64,000 nucleotides of DNA from JBDGRJ01 sp042218065 (GTDB lineage Bacteria; Patescibacteriota; Patescibacteriia; Magasanikbacterales; UBA922): positions 1-64,000 of the forward strand of contig JBDGRL010000012.1 of the NCBI GenBank assembly GCA_042218065.1, given 5' to 3'. How positions within the stretch are numbered: the stretch's first letter is position 1; each line of letters begins with the position of its first letter. Both the position numbers and the translations under genes were made by a program. Of this stretch, positions 7,914 to 17,074 are shown piece by piece. The notes under the pieces are model-generated. The model saw only the letters and a program-made list of their open reading frames with translations. It did no database searches and had not been told where the DNA came from.

Positions 7914-9527
7914 TTATATTTCATCCGGCTCGTCAACTTCTGCTTCAATGTCAGTCCAACTTAAGTATTTTCGCTTTGCGCTAGATTGTAGCTGTTGTAG
8001 CTCTTTCGTTTTTAGTAGATACGAGATTAGGATATAAACCATCAGTCCCAATCCTCCTAAAATTAGACCATAGAAGAAAGTGAGAATCATACCTTCAAAG
8101 TTTGTTAATCGATTAAGATAAGGTTCAGCTAGATACATTGTCAGCCACATGAAGATGCTAGCAGGTGTGATTTTAGCTATGAGCTTGAGGAGTTTGCTCT
8201 CGCGTATTGATCCTAATTTGTTTCTCAACAAAAGCCAAAGCAGTGCGAACTGGCATATCATAGAAATCGAAAACGCCATCGCTAGACCGCTGATCCCAAA
8301 GCTGTCCTTTAGCAACAGTGCGGCCACCAAATTTATAATCATTCCTATTGTTGCAACTACAAATGGACCCCATGTATCCTTCAGTGCAAAAAAGCCTCGG
8401 ATAAGCACAGGGATCAAACTCTGAGCAAAGAGAGATACTGAAAAGAAGGCAAGTGCTGATGCGGTCTGCTTTATAGACTGCCGGTCAAATTTACCGGAAC
8501 CAAAAACCACTTCTACTATCTCGACTCTAAGCAGAATAAAGAGAATTGTTATTGGTATGATCAAAAATAATACCTTTCGGATGGTGCTGACTAGAAGCTC
8601 AGTCATATCTTCCGCTTTTTCTTTTGCTATCAGCTCGGAGAGAGCAGGAAAAGAGGCAAGAGCAAATGAGTAACCTATAATTCCTACAGGAAAGTACTGT
8701 ATATTTTTTGCAAAATTAAAGATAGTTAGGCTTCCTGCAGCCAAGGTTGAGGCGAGGATTGTCATAATCAAAAAATTCATCTGATTTGCTGCCAGACCCA
8801 GAGTTCTGGGGATCATCATTTTACCTATTTTTTTCAGATGCGGATTGTGCCAGGGAAGAATAAATTTATACTCAAAACCGAGATGAAACAAAGTGGGAAC
8901 TTGTATTGCTAGATGCAGGAAAGCGCCTAAAATTACACCCCAAGCAAGACCAATTTCTCCAAAGTGAGGAACGAAAAATAATGCTCCTGCGATAATCCCT
9001 AGGTTATACACTACAGGAGTAAAGGAGTAAACTATGAATGATTTAAATGACTGCAGTACACCGCTGGCGATGCTACTAAGCCCCAACAAGATTGGGCTTA
9101 AAAACATCACTCGGGTCATTTTTATTGTTAGATCTAATTTTTTTCCGCTATAACCCGGAACCACCCACTGCATTAATTGTGGGGTGAAGATGAATAAAAT
9201 AGTACATATGACAATGAGTGATATTCCCAATATATTCAACACCCCGTTAGTGACCTTCCAGGCCTCGTCCGTATCATCTTCTAGAAGCTCTTTAAACACC
9301 GGGATAAAACCGGCAGATAAAGCTCCGACGACCAGCATATTATATACCAAATCCGGCACACGAAAGGCTGCAAAATAAGCATCCAAAGTATTCCCAGCTC
9401 CGAACTGGTGGGCAAAAATTTTATCCCGCGCTAAACCGATAAAACGGGAGACTAAAGAAGCTGCCCCTACTGCAATAGCGGCTCCGGTAGTGCTTTTAAT
9501 TTTACTTTTAATCAGTTTCTTTATCAT
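7914..9527 (-). CDS. murJ: Lipid II flippase MurJ (MviN family)
   Basis: A 537-aa polytopic membrane protein with about 14 hydrophobic helices, typical of the MOP-superfamily flippase that moves lipid II across the membrane for peptidoglycan synthesis. Family signatures are visible: GAASLVSRFIGLARDKIFAH at the N terminus, FGAGNTLDAYFAAFRVPD, and FFSVSLFAQSLIPVLIRGFFALKDT. Its ATG overlaps the TGA of the upstream gene in an ATGA arrangement, so the two are probably translationally coupled. The window also holds murA, mraZ and rsmH, so this cell makes peptidoglycan. Confidence 0.93.
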   Translation of the reverse strand: MIKKLIKSKIKSTTGAAIAVGAASLVSRFIGLARDKIFAHQFGAGNTLDAYFAAFRVPDLVYNMLVVGALSAGFIPVFKELLEDDTDEAWKVTNGVLNILGISLIVICTILFIFTPQLMQWVVPGYSGKKLDLTIKMTRVMFLSPILLGLSSIASGVLQSFKSFIVYSFTPVVYNLGIIAGALFFVPHFGEIGLAWGVILGAFLHLAIQVPTLFHLGFEYKFILPWHNPHLKKIGKMMIPRTLGLAANQMNFLIMTILASTLAAGSLTIFNFAKNIQYFPVGIIGYSFALASFPALSELIAKEKAEDMTELLVSTIRKVLFLIIPITILFILLRVEIVEVVFGSGKFDRQSIKQTASALAFFSVSLFAQSLIPVLIRGFFALKDTWGPFVVATIGMIINLVAALLLKDSFGISGLAMAFSISMICQFALLWLLLRNKLGSIRESKLLKLIAKITPASIFMWLTMYLAEPYLNRLTNFEGMILTFFYGLILGGLGLMVYILISYLLKTKELQQLQSSAKRKYLSWTDIEAEVDEPDEI

Positions 9528-10207
9528 TTATTCGGGATAACTATATCCAGAGAACCAATCTCTGTGCCGGGTTGTTCCGGGTTGTTTTCCAGATACAGAC
9601 TTCCCACTATCCCCCCCTTACTAAAGCCGATTTGTTTAATATCTTTTTTGTCAGCTGTGCTATTTACCGTAAAGCCGTTCTTTTTTAGCTCGGTAGTATA
9701 AAAATCTTTTACGAAGTCTGGCTCGGCTGATATATTTCTCCATTCAATCACGATCTTGTTTTGCCTTTTTTTGGTCGGCTGATTCATTAAATAGAGAAAC
9801 TCCGAAAATATATTCTTTTTCTCGGTCGAATCTTTTGCGTTCAGGTAGTTTTTAAGCTCAACCGGGGAGTCTTCTTGTAGTATCACGTGAGCAGAGACCA
9901 GGAAGAATTTAGGCACTATATCTGAGACTTTCGCTAGAAAGGTTTTGTTATTCTGAGAAGCCACTGCTATTCTGCTGATGCTGTCTTGTTCATATACCGG
10001 TACTCCTTCGGGTAGGCTTTTTGGTACTTTTTTTACCTCTTTTAGGTGTGGTGAAGAAGCAAATTTAATCAACCCCAAAAAGCTAATAATCAGTAGAATA
10101 ATAAAGAAACAACCCTTACCGCAGCTTCTCTTTAGGCAAGAACCTTTCTCTTCTAGCTCTTGTACTGCTGGCCCTTTTACCTGAACATCATTGTCTTCCT
10201 TGCGCAT
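9524..10207 (-). CDS. Single-pass membrane protein coupled to murJ, unknown function
   Basis: About 227 aa from ATG 10207 (an upstream ATG at 10225 adds six residues; neither has an SD). A cysteine-rich cytoplasmic segment (CLKRSCGKGC) precedes one transmembrane helix, leaving about 170 residues outside. The outer domain ends in a compact alpha/beta stretch (VIEWRNI, DFYTTELKKNGF, VGSLYLEN) of the sort often seen in CPR surface proteins with an FY-x-x-x-L-x-x-x-G-F motif. The 4-bp overlap with murJ suggests a link to envelope assembly, but no function can be given. Confidence 0.7.
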   Translation of the reverse strand: MRKEDNDVQVKGPAVQELEEKGSCLKRSCGKGCFFIILLIISFLGLIKFASSPHLKEVKKVPKSLPEGVPVYEQDSISRIAVASQNNKTFLAKVSDIVPKFFLVSAHVILQEDSPVELKNYLNAKDSTEKKNIFSEFLYLMNQPTKKRQNKIVIEWRNISAEPDFVKDFYTTELKKNGFTVNSTADKKDIKQIGFSKGGIVGSLYLENNPEQPGTEIGSLDIVIPNK

Positions 10208-10296
10208 AGATATAGTTAAAAGCAATAATTAGGATATCAGAAATAGGGGTTATTGTACAGATCATCTCCTCCTTAATTACAACTGTATAATTAGAC

Positions 10297-10325
10297 TTAT
10301 TATTTCTTAGTTAGTTTGCTATACT
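10297..10325 (+). promoter_or_regulatory. Extended -10 promoter for the beta-CASP gene
   Basis: TG at 10317-10318, one base, then TATACT at 10320-10325 forms a good extended -10; a weak -35 (TTATTA) sits 17 bases upstream at 10297-10302. Transcription would start about 23 nt before ATG 10355, giving a short AT-rich leader with no SD. Confidence 0.5.
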
Positions 10326-10354
10326 TCAAATGATAAATAAATAAAATTAATTTT

Positions 10355-11716
10355 ATGCAGCTACAATTTTGCGGGGCCGCAAGAGAGGTCACGGGATCTT
10401 GTCATTTGTTGGAGACGGAAGATAAAAAGATCTTATTAGACTGCGGGATGTTCCAAGGTGGCAAATATGCAGATAAGAAAAACTGGGATGATTTCCCTTT
10501 TGAGCCTAAAGAGCTAGATGCAGTTTTAGTTAGTCACGCTCACTTGGACCATGTAGGAAGACTGCCCAAGCTAGTCAAAGAGGGTTATTCGGGCCCGATC
10601 TATATGACCGAAGGCACTGTCGCGCTGACAAAGATCGTATTGGAGGATGCTCAAAAAATAATGGAGCACGATAAGGATCAAAAAGATGATCCTGTACTTT
10701 ACAGTAAAGAGGATGTAAATAAAGTAATGGAGCTGGCCAAAGACGTAGTATATGATAAGGAGGTTAGATTATTTGATGATATAACAGCTAGATGGAAAGA
10801 TGCCGGTCATATTTTAGGCTCCGCTTTTATAGAAATTGAAGCTCAGGATAAGAATATAGTGTTCTCGGGTGATATCGGTAATACGGATGTGCCTATTCTC
10901 AGAGAAACCAGAGAGATGGGGGAGGTCGATGTATTAATTACAGAGTCTACCTATGGTGATGAAAAACATGAACCTAGAGATAAATCTACCGAGGTAATGC
11001 TTGATTTGATAAAAAAAGCCTGCAAAAACGATGGCACGATAATGATCCCGGCTTTTTCAATAGAGAGGACACAAGAGCTGCTGTATGCACTACATCAAAT
11101 TTCCGAACACTCAAACAATGATCTTTTGGACGGGCTGCCGGTATATCTAGACAGCCCGATGGCGATCGATGTAACTGAGGTGTTTGAGGATTATCCTAAG
11201 TATTATGACGAAGAGGCTTATCAGCATTATGTAAAAGAGAATGATATAATGGATTTGCCGAACTTAGAGTTTACTTATGATCGTAAAGCTTCCAAAAAAA
11301 TAAACAGCAAACAACCGCCCAAACTGATCATTGCAGGTGCTGGTATGATGAACGGCGGTAGGATATTACACCATGCAATCAGGTATCTACCTGATCACGA
11401 CTCTATTTTGCTTATAGTCGGTTATCAAGCTGAAGGAACTACTGGCAGGAGATTATATGAGGGTTGTGAAAAAATAGAAATATTCGGCAGTGAGGTAGAG
11501 GTTAATGCCCAGATAGAAGCGGTAGGCGGGATGTCTGCTCATGGAGATAAGAATAAGCTCTTAGATTGGATAGGAAGCGGGGAATCTGCGCCGGATAAGA
11601 TGTATTGTGTACACGGTGAACCTAAATCGGCCACAAAGCTGGCACATAGAGCAGAGGAGAAATATGATGGCATGGATGCTTTCGTGCCGGCTTATGGTGA
11701 GAAGGTGGAGGTATAA
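10355..11716 (+). CDS. Beta-CASP metallo-beta-lactamase-fold RNase
   Basis: A 453-aa protein of the metallo-beta-lactamase plus beta-CASP type (CPSF/YSH1-like). Motif 2, HAHLDH, is at residues 61-66; motif 3 is the histidine in DAGHILGSA; motif 4 is FSGDIGN. The beta-CASP insert carries YLDSPMAID, and the C-terminal motifs GAGMMNGGRI and SAHGDKN are also present. These enzymes are RNA endo/exonucleases of mRNA turnover or processing. It lacks the KH domains of archaeal CPSF and the C-terminal domain of RNase J. The first of a plus-strand run that continues into uvrB. Confidence 0.88.
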   Translation: MQLQFCGAAREVTGSCHLLETEDKKILLDCGMFQGGKYADKKNWDDFPFEPKELDAVLVSHAHLDHVGRLPKLVKEGYSGPIYMTEGTVALTKIVLEDAQKIMEHDKDQKDDPVLYSKEDVNKVMELAKDVVYDKEVRLFDDITARWKDAGHILGSAFIEIEAQDKNIVFSGDIGNTDVPILRETREMGEVDVLITESTYGDEKHEPRDKSTEVMLDLIKKACKNDGTIMIPAFSIERTQELLYALHQISEHSNNDLLDGLPVYLDSPMAIDVTEVFEDYPKYYDEEAYQHYVKENDIMDLPNLEFTYDRKASKKINSKQPPKLIIAGAGMMNGGRILHHAIRYLPDHDSILLIVGYQAEGTTGRRLYEGCEKIEIFGSEVEVNAQIEAVGGMSAHGDKNKLLDWIGSGESAPDKMYCVHGEPKSATKLAHRAEEKYDGMDAFVPAYGEKVEV

Positions 11717-11769
11717 ATAAAAATGCACTCTGCAAATACAGATTTTGTCATCAATAAAATTTAAGATTA

Positions 11770-13866
11770 ATGAGTAAAAAGTTCAACCTACAATCAGAAT
11801 TCGATCCAGCTGGAGACCAACCTAAAGCTATTGAAAAGTTGACTGAAGGAGTTGATGAGGGATATGACAAACAAACTTTACTTGGAGTCACCGGCTCCGG
11901 GAAAACATTTACTATGGCTAACGTGATAGAAAATGTACAGATGCCGACCTTGGTTATTGCTCACAACAAGACTCTGGCAGCTCAGCTGTGTAATGAGTTT
12001 AGAGAGTTTTTTCCCGATAATGCGGTGCAATATTTTGTTAGCTATTATGACTATTATCAACCGGAAGCCTATGTGCCCGGCAGTGATACATATATTGAAA
12101 AAGAGGCACAGATAAATGATGAGATAGAGAGGCTTCGCCATGCTACTACTCAGTCTATCTTGACCAGAAAAGATGTGATTATTGTCGCTTCCGTCTCCGC
12201 TATCTATGGGTTGGGCTCACCTGACAAGTACGAAAAAACAGTTTTAAAGCTAAATAAAGGGCAAGAGCTGGATCGAAGGGGCATGATGGAGCATCTGGTG
12301 GAGATGCAGTTTGACCGCACCAAAGATAATCTTGAGCGAGGCACCTTCAAGGTTCGGGGCAGGGTATTTGAGATTATGCCGATTCACAAGGAAAGGATTT
12401 ATCGGTTTGAGATCTCAGATCAGATTGAGCGGATAGAGGTGATAGATCCTGTGACACGCAATGTAATTGAGGAAGTCGAACAGGCATGGTTTTTTCCGGC
12501 GGAACACTATGTAACTTCTGAGAGCAACAGAGAACAGGCTATAAAACAGATTCAGCAAGAACTTCAGGAAAGATTGGAATATTTTGAAAAGCAGGATAAA
12601 ATGCTGGAGTATGAACGACTAAAACGTAGAGTAAATCACGATATTGAGATGATCAGAGAAGTCGGGTACTGCAATGGAATTGAAAATTATTCACGTTATT
12701 TTGATAATCGTGAGCCGGGAGAAGCCCCATTTACATTAATTGATTATTTCAAACATACTCATGATAACTTTTTGACTATTATAGATGAATCCCATGTCAC
12801 TATACCCCAGATTGGCGGCATGTACGCCGGAGACAAGTCAAGAAAGGAAACGCTGATTGAGCATGGATTCCGGCTGCCCTCGGCAAAAGATAACAGACCA
12901 TTGAAGTTTTACGAGTTTGAGGAAAGAATAGAGCAGACGATATTTACTTCCGCTACACCTGATGATTATGAACTGGAGGAGTCCGGCCAGGTAGTAGAGC
13001 AGATTGTTCGTCCGACCGGTTTGGTCGATCCAGAGGTGTTGGTGCGCCCTATTACACCTATAAGTCAGGATAAGAGCGGAAATATTCATCAAAATGAAGA
13101 GCTGTATACACAAGATGAGATTGCAAGCAAAGACAAATCTCAAGTAGATGATTTAATTGATAGAATTAAAGATCGGATTGAGTCCGACGAGCGAACACTG
13201 GTTACGACTTTAACCAAAAAAATGGCAGAAGACCTAACTGATCATCTAAAGAAAGAAAATATCTCCGTGAAGTATCTACACAGTGATATCGATACATTGG
13301 ATCGAGTAGATATTATTCATGATCTACGCAAGGGAAACATCGACGTTATTGTGGGAGTTAATCTACTGCGTGAAGGGTTGGATATACCCGAGGTCTCTCT
13401 GGTAGCTATTTTAGATGCTGACAAAGAAGGGTTCTTGCGCAGTGAGACCACCTTGGTTCAAACTATGGGTAGAGCTGCCAGAAACGTCAATGGACAGGTA
13501 GTGCTTTATGCTGATGAGCTCACCGGATCACTTGAAAACGCCATTGAAGAGACACAAAGAAGAAGAAAAATTCAGCTGGAGTACAATGAAAAACATGACA
13601 TTACTCCTGAAACTATTGAAAAGAGAATCAAGAATATTTTAGATGAGTTCGGTATTATTAGAAGAAACACATCGGGCAAGAAGGTACCTGATTCAGAAGA
13701 AACCCTGGACCTAGAGCTGAAGGGGGACGATAGGGATCTGGAGGAGATTATAAAAGAGAAAGAAGAAAAAATGGAGCAGGCGGCCGAAGATCTGGACTTT
13801 GAGACTGCTGCAGTACTTCGAGATGAGATTAAGGAACTCAGGATGAGATTAAAAGCTGAAAGTTAA
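11770..13866 (+). CDS. uvrB: Excinuclease ABC subunit B
   Basis: A 698-aa superfamily 2 helicase-like ATPase of nucleotide excision repair that receives the lesion from UvrA and recruits UvrC. Walker A GVTGSGKT is at residues 39-46. The beta-hairpin region YYDYYQPEAYVP, the helicase motif VNLLREGLDIPEVSLVAILD and the Q-x-x-G-R-x-x-R motif (QTMGRAARN) are intact. The C-terminal UVR motif (EDLDFETAAVLRDEIKELR) that binds UvrC is present. Length is normal. UvrA and UvrC lie within 10 kb downstream on the same strand, though not in one operon. Confidence 0.97.
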   Translation: MSKKFNLQSEFDPAGDQPKAIEKLTEGVDEGYDKQTLLGVTGSGKTFTMANVIENVQMPTLVIAHNKTLAAQLCNEFREFFPDNAVQYFVSYYDYYQPEAYVPGSDTYIEKEAQINDEIERLRHATTQSILTRKDVIIVASVSAIYGLGSPDKYEKTVLKLNKGQELDRRGMMEHLVEMQFDRTKDNLERGTFKVRGRVFEIMPIHKERIYRFEISDQIERIEVIDPVTRNVIEEVEQAWFFPAEHYVTSESNREQAIKQIQQELQERLEYFEKQDKMLEYERLKRRVNHDIEMIREVGYCNGIENYSRYFDNREPGEAPFTLIDYFKHTHDNFLTIIDESHVTIPQIGGMYAGDKSRKETLIEHGFRLPSAKDNRPLKFYEFEERIEQTIFTSATPDDYELEESGQVVEQIVRPTGLVDPEVLVRPITPISQDKSGNIHQNEELYTQDEIASKDKSQVDDLIDRIKDRIESDERTLVTTLTKKMAEDLTDHLKKENISVKYLHSDIDTLDRVDIIHDLRKGNIDVIVGVNLLREGLDIPEVSLVAILDADKEGFLRSETTLVQTMGRAARNVNGQVVLYADELTGSLENAIEETQRRRKIQLEYNEKHDITPETIEKRIKNILDEFGIIRRNTSGKKVPDSEETLDLELKGDDRDLEEIIKEKEEKMEQAAEDLDFETAAVLRDEIKELRMRLKAES

Positions 13867-13934
13867 GCAAATAAAATTATAAAAATAGCTCTGATAAGCA
13901 TAATGAAGGGCCCAATAAACCTCTTTGTTGTATT

Positions 13935-13943
13935 TGATATAAT
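13935..13943 (+). promoter_or_regulatory. Extended -10 element before the second zincin gene
   Basis: TG-A-TATAAT at 13935-13943 is a consensus extended -10. Transcription would begin about 12 nt before ATG 13962, so the mRNA would be nearly leaderless. No clear -35. Confidence 0.45.
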
Positions 13944-13961
13944 TTTAAAAAGTTTTGAGCT

Positions 13962-15374
13962 ATGACATATAATCCTACTAAAAATAGAGAAGCATCGGAA
14001 CCGAACCATAATCAGACTAATTTAGAAAGATTTAAAGAAATTGCTGAGGAGAACCGTCATGAAGCCCACGAGAAGGCCCCTATTTTGGGGGAAGATTATC
14101 TACAGGCTCTCAATGAAGGATTTGAGTCGCAAGCAGATAGGGAGAGATTGGAACAACATATTGTAGTAAAATTGGGCAAGTGGTTTAAAAAAAGGGCCGA
14201 GGAGATGGAAAAAGATAATGAGGTGCCATTGTATTTTAGTCGTTTGTTAGAATCTGATCACCTTAAAAGATTTTTAGAAGAATCAGAAGATTATGAGAAG
14301 GGTGTGGATGCTGATGCTGCTTCAGAACTTTTTTCTCATTGTGTAGACTTGTTTTCGGGCTGTGGATATGATGATTCTATGGATGGTATACCTAATGATT
14401 TGTTAGAAGCTTTATTGCGAGCAAATAAGCAATATAAAACTGAGTTAAAAAAATATTTTGATGTGGGGGTGGATCAAGAAGCTAAAGATGATTTTCGTAA
14501 CTTTTTCATCTCTCAAATTACAAAATTATCAGATAAGATAAATTTAGCCGAACCTGTTCTACAAAAAATTAGAGAACGTCTTGAAGATATTATTTTTGAT
14601 TTAGTGGGGGGATTAAGTGGAAGAAATGCCAGAGGGGCATCATTTCGTTACTATCCAGAAGAGGATAGGGTAAAATTAACTCTAGATCAATTTAAGGGAG
14701 AGCACGACCCCCAAGAACAATGTGATTTAATTAAAAAAATAGCTGTACACGAAACCCTACATGCCGTGAGCTGTTTTTCTGCCAATAAAGAGAAGACAGA
14801 CATAGAAAGTTTGGGTTCATGCAAGCTGGGTTTATTGTTTGAGAGTGATTGGCCGTCCGGAGGTCATAATCTGAATGAGGGGGTTACTGACTATCTTGCT
14901 ATTCAATTTTTAGGACATGAAAGTAAAAGCATAAGATATTCACCCGGTGATTATAAGGTTGGAATATATCAACCACAGATAGCAGCTGTTGAGGCAATTT
15001 TAGATGACATCCCTGAGGAAATTTTATTTGGTGCTTATTTTGAATCTTATCAGAAATCGCAAGAAAATACAGCCGTAAAAACTAAAGAACTGTTAAGTCT
15101 GATGGAAGAAAAATATGGAGATAAAGATTTCTTCTTTGTGTTAGATGAATCTTTGAGGTATTTGGATCCGCAACATTTTAACCAAAAGAAGCAAGCAAAG
15201 AAACTTATAGCAGCTCTAAAAAAGGAAATTCAAAGGAATCAAGGAGTTTCCGATATACTAGACTCCCATAAGCTCAATAAAGATATGATAGCCAAAGTTC
15301 TAGAAAAACATGTTTCATCTCAGGGTGAAGGGTCTGTGAAGAGTTGGTTTTACAGTGCTGAGAATATAGACTAA
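13962..15374 (+). CDS. Putative gluzincin metallopeptidase, cytoplasmic
   Basis: A 470-aa protein without signal peptide or membrane helix. HETLH at residues 263-267 with NEGVTDYLA at about 305-313 is the classic gluzincin pair: two histidines and a downstream glutamate as zinc ligands. The N-terminal 200 residues are helical and charged; the C-terminal 110 residues look like a helical cap. Substrate and specific family are unknown. It is unrelated in overall sequence to the HELAH protein at 1407-2534. It has its own promoter and no SD. Confidence 0.65.
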   Translation: MTYNPTKNREASEPNHNQTNLERFKEIAEENRHEAHEKAPILGEDYLQALNEGFESQADRERLEQHIVVKLGKWFKKRAEEMEKDNEVPLYFSRLLESDHLKRFLEESEDYEKGVDADAASELFSHCVDLFSGCGYDDSMDGIPNDLLEALLRANKQYKTELKKYFDVGVDQEAKDDFRNFFISQITKLSDKINLAEPVLQKIRERLEDIIFDLVGGLSGRNARGASFRYYPEEDRVKLTLDQFKGEHDPQEQCDLIKKIAVHETLHAVSCFSANKEKTDIESLGSCKLGLLFESDWPSGGHNLNEGVTDYLAIQFLGHESKSIRYSPGDYKVGIYQPQIAAVEAILDDIPEEILFGAYFESYQKSQENTAVKTKELLSLMEEKYGDKDFFFVLDESLRYLDPQHFNQKKQAKKLIAALKKEIQRNQGVSDILDSHKLNKDMIAKVLEKHVSSQGEGSVKSWFYSAENID

Positions 15375-15416
15375 TACGTTGATGTAATTAATTTATAAGT
15401 AGAGAAAAAGCACTAA

Positions 15417-15545
15417 TTAGAAAAGACAATAATTAATCATGCCATCGAATTTTTGAATTATCGCACCCCTAAGTTTTTTGCTACCACCTCTTCATCAGAA
15501 ATAATCGATCATCTTACTGGACGACAATATACTCATATATTTTAG
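15417..15545 (+). pseudogene. Possible remnant of a transposase C terminus
   Basis: The 216-bp gap between the zincin and DCC genes contains a 42-codon open stretch without a start codon. It includes the phrase AIEFLNYRTPKFF, which resembles the end of DDE transposases such as IS30 or IS3 types (LN-x-R-x-x-x-x-x-TP-x-x-x-F). Too short for certainty; no terminal repeats or upstream remnant were seen. Confidence 0.2.
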
Positions 15546-15590
15546 AGTTTATTTTTTAATATGATAATATAAGAATATAACTTTTTATCA

Positions 15591-15959
15591 ATGAAACAAG
15601 CAACCTTAATTTACGATGGTGATTGTGGTTTTTGTGAGTATTGGGTGCAAAGATGGAAGCAAACTACGGGAGATGAGGTAGAGTATAAAGCTTATCAGCA
15701 ATCTCTATCCGAGTTTGAAAATCTATCTAAAGAAGAATGTGAGCGCGCTGTACAGCTTATAACCTCAGGTGGAGAAAAATTTAGTGCGGCCGAAGCCGTG
15801 TTTGAGACCCTGGCAATTGGCGGTAATACTAAATGGAGGTGGGTCTATAATAACATACCTTTTGTTAGTTATTTATTTGAGTTTAGCTATAAAATAATAG
15901 CACATAATAGGTCTTTCTTTTTTAAGTTGACAAAGATATTTTTTGATGAAAACGATTAA
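15591..15959 (+). CDS. DCC-family thiol-disulfide oxidoreductase (DUF393)
   Basis: A 122-aa protein beginning with the family-defining YDGDCGFC motif at residues 8-15, whose CxxC is a predicted redox-active pair in a thioredoxin-like fold. The middle (GGEKFSAAEAVFETL) and the end (YKIIAHNRSFFFKL) also fit the family. Partners and substrates are not known. Its last codons overlap the start of the following YdcF-like gene, so the two are probably co-transcribed. Confidence 0.85.
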   Translation: MKQATLIYDGDCGFCEYWVQRWKQTTGDEVEYKAYQQSLSEFENLSKEECERAVQLITSGGEKFSAAEAVFETLAIGGNTKWRWVYNNIPFVSYLFEFSYKIIAHNRSFFFKLTKIFFDEND

Positions 15960-16608
15960 AAACTTTTTTACAACTTATCGCAAGGAAATACTTCTGCTTT
16001 TGTTGTTTTTATCCTTAAATTTGCTTGCTTTCATTTTTTACAGCAATGTACATATACTCCAATTTGAACAAAATATAGTACAAGCTAATCAAGAGAATCT
16101 TGGTAATATAACCACTGTGACAATATTTGCCGGTGGTATGAAAAAAAGAGGAGTGATGACCGAACACCAACGAGACAGGGTAATAAAAGGGGTCAGGGTC
16201 TATAAGAGTATAGATGATGTAAAACAGATCTTAATTACAGGTGATGATGGAAAAAGGAGGATAAATGAAGTCGATGCCATGAAGGCTCTGGCTAAAAAAA
16301 TGGGCGTAAAATCAGAAGATATTATCGTCGATCCCCACGGATATGGTACTTATGAAAGTTGTCATAGAGCTAATAATGTCTTTGGAATAGATAAGATGGC
16401 CGCAGTATCACAAAACTACCACCTTTCTCGTATAGCTTATATTTGTTCTAATTTTGGTATTAAAACCTTAGGAGTATCAGCAAACTTAAGCGATTATGAA
16501 ACTACAGGTGGTATTAGAGAAGTGTTAGCTAGAGCTAAAGCAGTATGGCAGACTGAAGTTACTAGACCTCATCCGAGGTATATGTGGGAGGTTTCTTTTG
16601 GATATTAA
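15946..16608 (+). CDS. YdcF/SanA-like DUF218 membrane protein
   Basis: A 220-aa protein with one N-terminal transmembrane helix (about residues 11-30) and an external DUF218 domain. Typical elements are FAGGM near the start of the domain, ITGDDG, EVDAMKALA, a YESCHRANNV stretch and SQNYHLSRIAYIC. DUF218 proteins (SanA, ElyC, YdcF) affect envelope integrity, but the reaction is not established. ATG 15946 is preferred over the in-frame TTG three bases upstream; it overlaps the end of the DCC gene by 14 bp. A second, soluble DUF218 protein is at 45976-46719. Confidence 0.8.
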   Translation: MKTIKNFFTTYRKEILLLLLFLSLNLLAFIFYSNVHILQFEQNIVQANQENLGNITTVTIFAGGMKKRGVMTEHQRDRVIKGVRVYKSIDDVKQILITGDDGKRRINEVDAMKALAKKMGVKSEDIIVDPHGYGTYESCHRANNVFGIDKMAAVSQNYHLSRIAYICSNFGIKTLGVSANLSDYETTGGIREVLARAKAVWQTEVTRPHPRYMWEVSFGY

Positions 16609-16617
16609 TTTGAGCAC

Positions 16618-17058
16618 TTAAAAGTATTCTTTATCTTCTATATCTTCTTTTCTTATACTGTGATTGCCCATTAGAACTACAAAACTTGATGCTAGTTTTG
16701 GGTTAAATTCAGTTATTACTTGGTCTAGTAGTTCAATAGCCTCTAGAACCTTACGACTTCTTTGTTTGCTGAATCCACTCCTTTTTTCTCTCCTGTCTTC
16801 TGTTGCATCTTTGAAACCCTTCAGTTCTCCAAAGAGCTCACTTTCATCCAGATCTATATCCCCCTTAAAGAACTCACGAAAATTAGCATTCCAAATATTT
16901 GGATGGATTGAAGCCCCTTTTTTGATCATGTCTTTTAGTTTGCTTTCTTTTTCTTGGCTTAGCTCTAAATCTTTAAAAAAATCTTGTACGCCTTCGCTCT
17001 CTAAATTGACAAATTCTGTCTTTTTATCTACTTCGTCTCTTCGTTCTCTTTCTATCAT
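16618..17058 (-). CDS. Hypothetical cytoplasmic protein, 146 aa
   Basis: A charged, mostly helical protein with no signal peptide, membrane helix or recognised motif. It has a Lys/Arg cluster in the middle (DRREKRSGFSKQRSRK) and a hydrophobic patch near the end (LASSFVVLMGNHSI). It lies 16 bp downstream of the lipoprotein gene on the same strand and convergent with the YdcF-like gene, so it may be co-transcribed with the lipoprotein. No function can be assigned. Confidence 0.6.
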   Translation of the reverse strand: MIERERRDEVDKKTEFVNLESEGVQDFFKDLELSQEKESKLKDMIKKGASIHPNIWNANFREFFKGDIDLDESELFGELKGFKDATEDRREKRSGFSKQRSRKVLEAIELLDQVITEFNPKLASSFVVLMGNHSIRKEDIEDKEYF

Positions 17059-17074
17059 GATCCATCTTGGTTAG

